Shown: positions 34,907 to 42,805 of the stretch, piece after piece
How the letters are laid out: each line of letters starts with the position of its first letter
Numbering within the stretch: position 1 is the stretch's first letter
Source: Paracoccaceae bacterium
GTDB taxonomy: Bacteria; Pseudomonadota; Alphaproteobacteria; Rhodobacterales; Rhodobacteraceae
Direction: 5' to 3'
Assembly (NCBI GenBank): GCA_011389685.1
Contig: JAABTV010000029.1
Location: 1-42,805, forward strand
DNA: 42,805 nucleotides
Notes under the pieces: generated by a model
Database searches by the model: none
What the model saw: the letters and a program-made list of their open reading frames with translations, nothing else
Told to the model about the DNA's origin: nothing
Made by a program: the position numbers and the translations under genes

Positions 34907-35608
34907 TCAGGAGCTATCGGTTCCGGGCCGCGGCATGGCCATTGCAGACGCATCGCCGGGCCGGTCCGCCGCCGCGCAGCGGGGCGACAGCAACAACCCG
35001 CCATCGGTTTCCAGGAAGCGGATGACCTGCTCCAGCCCCCTGCCCTCCCGCAACTGCGCCAGCACATAGGGACGCGCGCCGCGCGCCTGGCCGGTGTCGG
35101 ATTCAAGCTGCACGAGATCGACACCCACATGAGGCGCGAGGTCGGTCTTGTTGACCACCAGAAGGTCCGACCGGGTCAGGCCGGGGCCGCGTTTGCGCGG
35201 GATGTCCTGACCGGCGGCGGTGTCGATCACATAGATCGTCAGGTCGGCCAGTTCGGGGCTGAACGTGGCAGCGAGGTTGTCGCCCCCGGATTCGATCAGG
35301 ATCAGGTCCAGATCGGGGAAAGCGGCGCTCAACTCGGCCACGGCGGCGAGGTTGATCGAGGCATCCTCGCGGATCGCGGTATGCGGGCAGCCGCCGGTTT
35401 CGACGCCGCGAATACGCTCGCCGGGCAGCACCTGCGCGCGCATGAGATGCTCCGCGTCCTCGCGCGTATAGATATCATTGGTGATCACCGCCATCGAGCA
35501 GCGCGACGCCAGCGCCCGCGCCAGCCCCTCGGTCAGCGTGGTCTTGCCCGCGCCCACCGGGCCGCCGATACCCACCCGCAGCGGGCCGTTCATTGCCGTT
35601 CCGGTCAT
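34907..35608 (-). CDS. ureG: Urease accessory GTPase UreG
   Basis: A 233-residue SIMIBI GTPase that supplies nickel to urease in a GTP-dependent way. P-loop [23 protein letters not shown], the nickel-binding CPH ([13 protein letters not shown]), a [19 protein letters not shown] segment and the NKTD guanine motif ([13 protein letters not shown]) are all present. About 22 residues rich in Ala, Pro and Arg extend past the usual C-terminus. The ATG at 35608 overlaps the ureF stop (ATGA); M6 at 35593 is an alternative start nearer the family N-terminus. Last gene of the urease operon. Confidence 0.95.
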   Translation of the reverse strand: MTGTAMNGPLRVGIGGPVGAGKTTLTEGLARALASRCSMAVITNDIYTREDAEHLMRAQVLPGERIRGVETGGCPHTAIREDASINLAAVAELSAAFPDLDLILIESGGDNLAATFSPELADLTIYVIDTAAGQDIPRKRGPGLTRSDLLVVNKTDLAPHVGVDLVQLESDTGQARGARPYVLAQLREGRGLEQVIRFLETDGGLLLSPRCAAADRPGDASAMAMPRPGTDSS

Positions 35609-36237
35609 GTGCGAAATATCCTTATCTCTTGGGTTTCATGGCAAAGTGCCGCCAGGTCGCCGGCCAGCGCGCAGTTGCCCAGCGCATCGAGCGGCGCCGT
35701 GGCGGCATCGCCGGCTAGCCTGTGGATCAGCGGCGCGAGGCGGTGCAGCACGGCCTGCCCCTCGGTCTGGCCCAGCGGAACGTGACGGATCGCGATGGTG
35801 ACCAGGTTCCCGGCAAAGCCTTGTAGATAAAGCGCGATCACGTCTTCTGTGGGCAGGTCGAGGGCGCTTGCCGCCTCGCCAAGGGCGACCGGAAGCATCC
35901 GGGGTGGCAATGCGCGCCCGGTGATCCCCGTGACCGTGCGGGCCAGTGCCGCGCCCTGTTCCCGCCCTTCCTGTAACCGTTCTGCACAAGGCGCAAGCGC
36001 GCGAGCCAGATCGTCCAGCGCCTCGCAATCGCCCGCCAGCGCGTGGGCCAGAAGCACCGCATCCTGCCAGCCCGCGCCGAAGCGCAGGATATTCGTCACC
36101 CAGAGTCCAAGGCTGGCCGCGTCATGAACAAGGCCGGCGGCGATCCCGTGTTCCAGCCCGTGGGAATAGGCGAAGGCCCCGGTCGGAAAGGCGGGCGACA
36201 GCCATTGGATCAAGGTGAGATGCGCGGGTGTCAGCAT
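35605..36237 (-). CDS. ureF: Urease accessory protein UreF
   Basis: A 210-residue all-helical UreF. Typical features are [19 protein letters not shown] near the N-terminus and a C-terminal part with [14 protein letters not shown]. UreF joins UreD and UreG on the urease apoprotein and gates activation. Start ATG at 36237 overlaps the ureE stop (TGATG). Confidence 0.92.
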   Translation of the reverse strand: MLTPAHLTLIQWLSPAFPTGAFAYSHGLEHGIAAGLVHDAASLGLWVTNILRFGAGWQDAVLLAHALAGDCEALDDLARALAPCAERLQEGREQGAALARTVTGITGRALPPRMLPVALGEAASALDLPTEDVIALYLQGFAGNLVTIAIRHVPLGQTEGQAVLHRLAPLIHRLAGDAATAPLDALGNCALAGDLAALCHETQEIRIFRT

Positions 36238-36713
36238 CAGGCATGGGTATGGGCGTGATGTGTGTGGCCATGATCATGCCCCATCGTGCGCCCCTTCCCA
36301 TAAGCGCCGCCCTCGGGGCGGAACGGACCGGTGACCGGGGTCAGCGTGGCGCCGAGATGGGTGAGCATCGCCTCGATCACGTGATCATGTCGGATCGTCA
36401 GGTGATCGACCCCCATCTGGCAGGGCGTGTGCCGGTTGCCGATATGCCAGGCCAGCCGCGCGAGGTCGCCGCGCACCTCGATCAGCTCTTCGGGCGCCGG
36501 CTCGACCCCCACGGCGCGGCCATCGTCAAGCGCAAAGCCCCAGTGATCGTCAAGGTTGGTGACCTCGGCCAGATCGGCCAGAAAGGCCAGCCCGCCCTTG
36601 CCCACCAGCCGCTTGCGCCGCATCAGCCGCGCGTCATAGTCGAGCACGACAGTATCCGCGATGGCTTCGGGGGCGTGGTCCAGCAGGCGGCGGGCAATGG
36701 GCAGATCGGTCAT
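36237..36713 (-). CDS. ureE: Urease accessory nickel chaperone UreE
   Basis: A 158-residue UreE. The N-terminal domain has LDYDARLMRRKRL, and the metal-binding domain has LARLAWHIGNRH and MGVDHLTIRHDHVIE with the conserved dimer-interface histidine. The tail HDHGHTHHAHTHA is a His-rich nickel store. It hands nickel to UreG. GAGGTG precedes the ATG; ureC ends 9 bases before. Confidence 0.93.
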   Translation of the reverse strand: MTDLPIARRLLDHAPEAIADTVVLDYDARLMRRKRLVGKGGLAFLADLAEVTNLDDHWGFALDDGRAVGVEPAPEELIEVRGDLARLAWHIGNRHTPCQMGVDHLTIRHDHVIEAMLTHLGATLTPVTGPFRPEGGAYGKGRTMGHDHGHTHHAHTHA

Positions 36714-36722
36714 GAAGGCACC

Positions 36723-38429
<1,707 letters not shown>

Positions 38430-38430
38430 G

Positions 38431-38736
38431 TCAGAGGTCTCCCATGATCTGCCCGTTGAAGCCGAACACCCGCCGCGCCCCGCCATAAGGGATCAGCCGC
38501 ACCTCCCGCCTCTGGCCCGGCTCGAAGCGCACGGCGGTGCCGGCCGGGATGTCGAGGCGTTGGCCACGGGCGGCGGCGCGGTCGAAGCTGAGGCCGCTAT
38601 TGGCTTCGGCAAAATGGTAATGGCTGCCCACCTGCACCGGCCGGTCGCCGGTATTGGCGACCTCCAGCACGGTGACGGGCGCGCCCTCGTTCAGTGTGAT
38701 TTCACCGGGGGCAGGGAAAAGCTCTCCAGGGATCAT
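38431..38736 (-). CDS. ureB: Urease subunit beta UreB
   Basis: A 101-residue Ure[34 protein letters not shown] and the [20 protein letters not shown] segment follow the family from end to end. The start at 38736 overlaps the stop of the small His-rich peptide gene (ATGA). It forms the urease trimer-of-heterotrimers with UreA and UreC. Confidence 0.96.
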   Translation of the reverse strand: MIPGELFPAPGEITLNEGAPVTVLEVANTGDRPVQVGSHYHFAEANSGLSFDRAAARGQRLDIPAGTAVRFEPGQRREVRLIPYGGARRVFGFNGQIMGDL

Positions 38737-38888
38737 TTGCGGCCCCGGCCGATGAGATACCCGCCTGCAAGGGCGAGCAGGCCCACCACCACCAGCCACA
38801 TCGCATCAATGCCATGCGGGTGCAGATGCGGCCCGGCATGGGCATGGGCCAGCGTGGGCAGGAACAGGATGGGAAACACATAGCGCAT
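38733..38888 (-). CDS. Small His-rich membrane peptide inside the urease operon
   Basis: A 51-residue peptide starting at an ATG at 38888 with AAAGGA 9 bases before. It has a short signal-like segment ([16 protein letters not shown]), a histidine-rich stretch ([12 protein letters not shown], five to six His) and a C-terminal membrane helix ([19 protein letters not shown]) ending RGRK. It lies between ureA and ureB and its stop overlaps ureB, so it is translated in the operon. His clusters next to a membrane helix suggest metal binding, perhaps nickel capture, or a relict of a HupE/UreJ-like N-terminus. I cannot name a family. Confidence 0.72.
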   Translation of the reverse strand: MRYVFPILFLPTLAHAHAGPHLHPHGIDAMWLVVVGLLALAGGYLIGRGRK

Positions 38889-38901
38889 CGGAACGGTCCT
38901 T

Positions 38902-39204
38902 TCAGCGGATGGGATCGTGGACGGTGACAAGCTTCGTGCCGTCGGGAAAGGTGGCCTCGACCTGCACGGAATGGATCATCTCGGGGATGCCCTCCATGCA
39001 CTGATCTGGCGTCAGGACATGGGCGCCGGCCTCCATCAGGTCGGCCACGCTGCGCCCTTCGCGCGCGCCCTCGACCACGAAATCGGTGATCAGCGCCACC
39101 GCCTCGGGGTGGTTGAGCCTGACGCCGCGCGCCAACCGCCCGCGCGCCACCATCGCGGCCAGCGAAATGAGGAGCTTGTCTTTCTCGCGGGGGGTGAGGT
39201 TCAT
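38902..39204 (-). CDS. ureA: Urease subunit gamma UreA
   Basis: A 100-residue Ure[21 protein letters not shown], a [19 protein letters not shown] segment and the C-terminal [20 protein letters not shown]. Length and ends are typical. The start at 39204 overlaps the ureD stop (ATGA at 39201-39204). Confidence 0.96.
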   Translation of the reverse strand: MNLTPREKDKLLISLAAMVARGRLARGVRLNHPEAVALITDFVVEGAREGRSVADLMEAGAHVLTPDQCMEGIPEMIHSVQVEATFPDGTKLVTVHDPIR

Positions 39205-40034
39205 CGTCGGTCCTCCTCGATCTGCCAGACGCGGGACAGCGGGCCGGGGCGCAGGATCCGCACAAGCCGCGCGATCTGTCGGCGCAGGGGCCTGCCGTCA
39301 CCGGCCATCAGCCGGATCACCAGCTTGCCGTCAAAGCCCGAGGCGCCCCCGGTCACGCCAGGTTCGGTGAGGGCGGCACGGATCGGCCCGGTCGCGTCGT
39401 CGCTGCCTTGCGAGACCAGCGCCAGCGTGGCAAAGGCGCGCGCACCGTCGAGAACCGCAGGCCCGGCACTCAGCGCATCGGTGAAGAGGTGCAGCGGCTC
39501 GACCAGCACCGGGCGGCCCGCGCGGGTGATGCGGCGGGTGTCGCGCAGGGTGACGCGCGTCACCGTCTCGCCCATGGCGGCGCGCCCCAGAACCACGGAT
39601 TCGAGAATGAGGCACGAGGCATTCGGCGCGAGGTCGATGGTCGTATCGCGCGCAAGGTGACTGCCCTCGAACAGGATCGTTTCCTGCGGCAGCCAGTCGA
39701 GATGTCCCCCCGCCCCGACCGTGTGATGCACCGTGACATTGGCCGCGCCCGTGCTGCTGCGATAGGCGCGCTCGGCGGTTTGCGTGGTGCCGGTGGCACG
39801 ACATCCCGGCGCAAGGTCGATGCGGTAGGACAGGCGATCCCCGCCGGTCAGCCCGCCCGAGGTGTTGAGCAGGACAATCTCCGGCCCCGACAGGCCGGGA
39901 TGCAGGAACGCCTTGGCCGATCCCTGCTGATGCAACCGGTCAAGCCGCCCGCCATTCGGCCCCGGCAAGAGCGTGACATGCGCGGCACCAATGCTGCGCT
40001 CATGCGTCGGGGGCGGGGCGGGGCAGGCGGTCAT
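39201..40034 (-). CDS. ureD: Urease accessory protein UreD
   Basis: A 277-residue UreD (UreH). Landmarks are [14 protein letters not shown], the [11 protein letters not shown] segment and a [11 protein letters not shown] segment, all diagnostic. UreD binds urease and forms a tunnel with UreF through which nickel reaches the active site. It is the first gene of ureDABCEFG and follows urtE by 129 bases that show no gene, only GC-rich sequence and a short palindrome near the urtE stop. Confidence 0.94.
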   Translation of the reverse strand: MTACPAPPPTHERSIGAAHVTLLPGPNGGRLDRLHQQGSAKAFLHPGLSGPEIVLLNTSGGLTGGDRLSYRIDLAPGCRATGTTQTAERAYRSSTGAANVTVHHTVGAGGHLDWLPQETILFEGSHLARDTTIDLAPNASCLILESVVLGRAAMGETVTRVTLRDTRRITRAGRPVLVEPLHLFTDALSAGPAVLDGARAFATLALVSQGSDDATGPIRAALTEPGVTGGASGFDGKLVIRLMAGDGRPLRRQIARLVRILRPGPLSRVWQIEEDRR

Positions 40035-40147
40035 TGCGGGTCTCTTGTCACTGTCGGCCCGAGGCTATCGTCATTTCCCCGAACGGCCAGACACCGGCCG
40101 GTGCGGGGCGATTGGAACCGCAAACCCCATGCCTCGTTGCCCAAATT

Positions 40148-40164
40148 ACAGGCAGGCCGCCTGT
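40148..40164 (-). terminator. Short hairpin at the end of urtE
   Basis: ACAGGC (40148-40153) pairs with GCCTGT (40159-40164) around a 5-base loop; the stem touches the urtE stop codon (40164-40166) and no T-run follows. It may partly separate the urt and ure transcripts or be fortuitous. Confidence 0.3.
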
Positions 40165-40859
40165 CAAATGGACACTTCGCGCAACAGCCGGTCGCGCTTG
40201 ACCGTCACCGCAGGTTCGGAAAGCCGCACCTCGCCCCGGTTCAGCACCACCAGGTGATCCGCCAGACCATAGGCGAAATCGAAGAACTGCTCGACCAGCA
40301 CGATGGCGATCTCGCCCTCGTCACGCAAAAGCCCGATCACCTCGCCGATCTGCTTGATGATATTGGGCTGGATGCCCTCGGTCGGCTCGTCCAGCAAGAG
40401 CACGCGCGGCCGGCCAATCAGGGCGCGGGCAATCGCAAGCTGTTGTTGCTGCCCGCCCGAAAGGTCGCCGCCGCGCCGGTCCTTCATCTGCCGCAGCACG
40501 GGAAACAGCTCGTAGATGCGCCCGGGGATCGCGTGGTCGGCCTTCGGCAGACAGGCAAAGCCGGTTTGCAGGTTCTCGGTGACGGTCAGCAGCGCAAACA
40601 CCTCGCGCCCCTGCGGCACATAGGCGATGCCCGATTGCGCGGCCTGCGTGGCGCTGAGGTGATCGAGCGTTTCCCCGTCCAGCGTGATCCGCCCGCCGCT
40701 ATAGGGATGCCGCCCGGCGATGGCCTTCAGAAGGCTGGTCTTGCCGACCCCGTTGGTGCCCATCACCGCCGTCACCGCGCCGGGGCGGGCGGTGAGGCCG
40801 ACGTCATGCAGTATCTGCGAGGCGCCGTAATGGAGGGTAAGGTCTTTGACGCTCAGCAT
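40164..40859 (-). CDS. urtE: Urea ABC transporter ATP-binding subunit UrtE
   Basis: A 231-residue ABC ATPase of the branched-chain amino acid/urea (HAAT) type, LivF-like. Walker A GTNGVGKTS (about residues 34-42), signature LSGGQQQQLA, Walker B VLLLDEPTEGIQPNII. The GIQPNI phrase and linkage to ureDABC mark it as UrtE. With UrtD it powers UrtABC urea uptake. ATG 3 bases past the urtD stop. Probably NtrC-controlled (family knowledge); the urt promoter lies outside the window. Confidence 0.93.
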   Translation of the reverse strand: MLSVKDLTLHYGASQILHDVGLTARPGAVTAVMGTNGVGKTSLLKAIAGRHPYSGGRITLDGETLDHLSATQAAQSGIAYVPQGREVFALLTVTENLQTGFACLPKADHAIPGRIYELFPVLRQMKDRRGGDLSGGQQQQLAIARALIGRPRVLLLDEPTEGIQPNIIKQIGEVIGLLRDEGEIAIVLVEQFFDFAYGLADHLVVLNRGEVRLSEPAVTVKRDRLLREVSI

Positions 40860-40862
40860 CGC

Positions 40863-41603
40863 TCATCTCCCGAGATAGACATCGATCACCTCCTTGTTCT
40901 GCGTCACGTGGTCGATGCTGCCCTCGGCCAGAACCGACCCCTCGTGCAGCACCGTGACCTTGCAGCCAAGGCGACGGACGAATTCCATGTCATGCTCGAT
41001 CACCACCACCGCACGGGTCCGGGCGGCGCGCGTGAGGATGTCGGTGGTGTGTTCGCGCTCGGCCGGCGTCATCCCGGCGGCCGGCTCGTCGACCAGCAGA
41101 AGCCGCGGATCCTGCGCCAGCAGCATGCCGATTTCCAGCCATTGTTTCTGCCCGTGGCTCAGGTCTCCGGCGCGGCGCGGCAGTTCATGCAGCAGGCCGA
41201 TTTCCCCGGCCAGCTCCCCGATCCTTGCGGCCTCATCCCCGACACGGCGGTGAACCAGCACGTCGAGCGGCCCGCGCCTGTTCTTCAGGGCCAGCCTGAG
41301 GTTCTCGCGGACGGTCTGATCCTCGAACACGGTCGGTTTCTGGAACTTGCGACCGATCCCCGCGCGGGCGATGGCGCTTTCGCTCATCCCCAGCAGCGAG
41401 ACGGATTTTTCGCCCCAGATCACCCGGCCCTCGTCCGGACGCGTCTTGCCGGTGACGATATCCATGAAGGTGGTCTTGCCCGCGCCATTGGGGCCGATCA
41501 CCGCGCGCAGCTCCGGCTCACCGATCTGGAACGAGAGATTGTTGATGGCGCGGAAGCCGTCGAAAGTGACGGAAACGCCCGAGACTTCAAGCAACGTGGT
41601 CAT
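40863..41603 (-). CDS. urtD: Urea ABC transporter ATP-binding subunit UrtD
   Basis: A 246-residue LivG-like ATPase: DGFRAINNLSFQI, Walker A GPNGAGKTT, FQKPTVFEDQTVRENL, signature LSHGQKQWLEIGMLL and Walker B LLLVDEPAAGMTPAE. The PTVFEDQTV and SHGQKQWLEI phrases are typical of UrtD rather than amino acid transporters. The start at 41603 (MTTLLEVSG) overlaps the urtC stop (ATGA), and the longer open frame upstream is a shadow of urtC. Confidence 0.94.
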   Translation of the reverse strand: MTTLLEVSGVSVTFDGFRAINNLSFQIGEPELRAVIGPNGAGKTTFMDIVTGKTRPDEGRVIWGEKSVSLLGMSESAIARAGIGRKFQKPTVFEDQTVRENLRLALKNRRGPLDVLVHRRVGDEAARIGELAGEIGLLHELPRRAGDLSHGQKQWLEIGMLLAQDPRLLLVDEPAAGMTPAEREHTTDILTRAARTRAVVVIEHDMEFVRRLGCKVTVLHEGSVLAEGSIDHVTQNKEVIDVYLGR

Positions 41604-42784
41604 GGCTTCCTCACCAGATAGTCTAACAACCCGCCGATGCCGCGCGGAAAGAACAGCGTGACGGCGACAAAGCCGAGGCCGAGCAGCACCAGCCACCAGT
41701 CGGTCCAGTTGATCGTGTAGAAGCCAAGTTCGATATCCGGCGCGCCGCCGCCGGTGAACCAGCTTGACGCAAGGCTGACCACCGCCGCGCCGATCACCGC
41801 GCCGTAAAGCCGCCCGCGCCCGCCGATGGCGACCCAGACGGCAAGGTAGATCGACGCGATGGGCGCGATTTCGGCCGGGTTGATGATCCCCGCCTGCGGG
41901 TAATAAAGCGCACCGGCAAGGCCCGAGACCACGGCGGTGAGGGTGAAGACCAGAAGCTTGTAGCTTTCCACGTGATAGCCAAGGAAGCGCACCCGCGTCT
42001 CGTTGTCGCGAATGGCGCGGATGACCGAGCCGAACTTGTCCGAGAGCAGCCACGCGAAGAAAAGATAGCCAAGGCCAAGCGCCGCGGCCGACGCCCAGAA
42101 GAACCACAGCGCCACGGTGGATTGCGGCAGGTGCAGCAGGCCGGGGATGTTTTGCAACCCCGAAAGGCCATTGTTGCCGCGCAGCCCGGTGTCGTTCTGG
42201 AAAAGATAAAGCGACAGCGCCAGCGTCATCGCCTGTGTCAGGATCGACAGGTAAACCCCGGTGACGCGGCTGCGGAACGCCAGCCAGCCGAACACCAGCG
42301 CCAGAAGCCCCGGCACCAGCACCACCATGATGAGTTGCAGCGGCAGGCTATGCGCAAAGGCCCAGAGCGCGGGCAACTCGTTGCTGCCCACGACGCCGAA
42401 AATCTGCGTCGCGATGGCGTCCCGGGTCTCGGCCTGTGTCGGCGGGATCGGGGCGCTGGCCAGCGACTCCACCACGATCCCCTCGGTGCGCGCATACATC
42501 AGCCACATGCCGATGGCATAGCCGCCCAGCCCGAAAAAGGCGAAATGCCCAAGGCTCAGGATACCGCAATAGCCCCAGACCACGTCCATCGCCACGGCGA
42601 TGAGGCACAGGCACAGCGTCATGCCGAGGATCTTGACCATCGAGGTTGACAGCGTTGCAGGGCCGAACCCCTGCGCCAGAACCGTGACCCCAAGCGTGAA
42701 CAGGCCAAGACATCCCAGGAACCACAGGACCGACGGGTTCCGGGCCAGGAACCCCTTGCGGGAGGTGATATCGGGCTGAGCCAT
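41600..42784 (-). CDS. urtC: Urea ABC transporter permease UrtC
   Basis: A 394-residue LivM-like permease with about 9-10 membrane helices. Landmarks: a VWGYCGILSLGHFAFFGLGG segment, YLFQNDTGLRGNNGLSGL, the EAA-type IRAIRDNETRVRFLGYHVES and AIGGRGRLYGAVIGA. The NDTGLRGNNGL phrase is common in UrtC. It stands 3 bases after the urtB stop. Confidence 0.94.
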   Translation of the reverse strand: MAQPDITSRKGFLARNPSVLWFLGCLGLFTLGVTVLAQGFGPATLSTSMVKILGMTLCLCLIAVAMDVVWGYCGILSLGHFAFFGLGGYAIGMWLMYARTEGIVVESLASAPIPPTQAETRDAIATQIFGVVGSNELPALWAFAHSLPLQLIMVVLVPGLLALVFGWLAFRSRVTGVYLSILTQAMTLALSLYLFQNDTGLRGNNGLSGLQNIPGLLHLPQSTVALWFFWASAAALGLGYLFFAWLLSDKFGSVIRAIRDNETRVRFLGYHVESYKLLVFTLTAVVSGLAGALYYPQAGIINPAEIAPIASIYLAVWVAIGGRGRLYGAVIGAAVVSLASSWFTGGGAPDIELGFYTINWTDWWLVLLGLGFVAVTLFFPRGIGGLLDYLVRKP

Positions 42785-42787
42785 GCG

Positions 42788-42805
42788 TCAATCCCCCGCC
42801 GCGCG
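42788..42805 (-). CDS. urtB: Last codons of the upstream gene, presumably urtB
   Basis: The final 18 bases read RAAGD and a TGA in the minus direction, ending 3 bases before urtC. Only the extreme C-terminus is in the window. The call relies on the fixed urtABCDE order, not on sequence recognition. Confidence 0.4.
   Translation of the reverse strand, partial: RAAGD

Noticed and set aside
39408-41621. Long plus-strand frame antisense to ureD, urtE and urtD
   Set aside because: It spans several real genes and intergenic space and resembles no protein family.

Overview
The window looks like a chromosome segment of a GC-rich alphaproteobacterium, most probably a member of the Rhodobacterales (Roseobacter group or close kin). 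The evidence is the gene content and protein style: the paired saccharopine enzymes, glnK-amtB, an alphaproteobacterial MutL, DUF3775, a Fla2/Caulobacter-like flagellar block with a CtrA-like box, and urtCDE next to ureDABCEFG. This is inference from family resemblance; there is no rRNA gene or other taxonomic marker.

Layout. 1-376: end of an IS5-family (IS427-group) element cut by the window edge. 642-3490 (+): histidine phosphatase and the two halves of the saccharopine lysine pathway. 3556-9286 (-): DUF3775 protein; the tightly coupled set mutL, a 101-aa unknown and rmuC; then glnK-amtB for ammonium sensing and uptake. 9543-11690 (+): a class A penicillin-binding protein. 11698-13114 (-): mlaA-mlaC outer-membrane lipid genes. 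13272-16492 (+): inner-membrane half of a type I secretion system. 16635-19385 (+): ridA, a glycerophosphodiesterase, a FemAB/GNAT-like protein and pterin carbinolamine dehydratase. 19513-20443 (+): a small iron/heme locus with a promoter, an unlisted 56-aa ORF coupled to hemP, a bacterioferritin pseudogene and a terminator.

20550-28379 is a flagellar block built of two divergent operons around a CtrA-like site at 25035-25049. On the minus strand are fliL, a membrane/coiled-coil protein, a MotE-like gene, motA and a 668-aa secreted AMIN-like/TPR-like protein that I propose plays a MotC-like role. On the plus strand are fliF, fliH, fliN and fliP. Its GC content is visibly lower than that of the flanks. 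28458-31974 (+): a candidate Pho box followed by phnD-phnC-phnE-phnE, a phosphonate/phosphite-type ABC importer. 32253-34760 (-): a CPA1 Na+/H+ antiporter fused to a cyclic-nucleotide-binding-like domain. 34907-42805 (-): urea uptake and urease, running urtB (last codons), urtC, urtD, urtE, then ureD, ureA, a 51-aa His-rich membrane peptide, ureB, ureC, ureE, ureF, ureG.

A common theme is nutrient scavenging: nitrogen (urea transport and hydrolysis, PII/Amt, lysine catabolism), phosphorus (phn import, a GDPD phosphodiesterase) and iron (hemP). The most unusual items are the AMIN/TPR flagellar protein, the low-GC 101-aa gene wedged between mutL and rmuC, the 56-aa ORF coupled to hemP beside a dead bacterioferritin gene, and the His-rich peptide inside the urease operon. 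No tRNA, rRNA, CRISPR array or prophage was seen.
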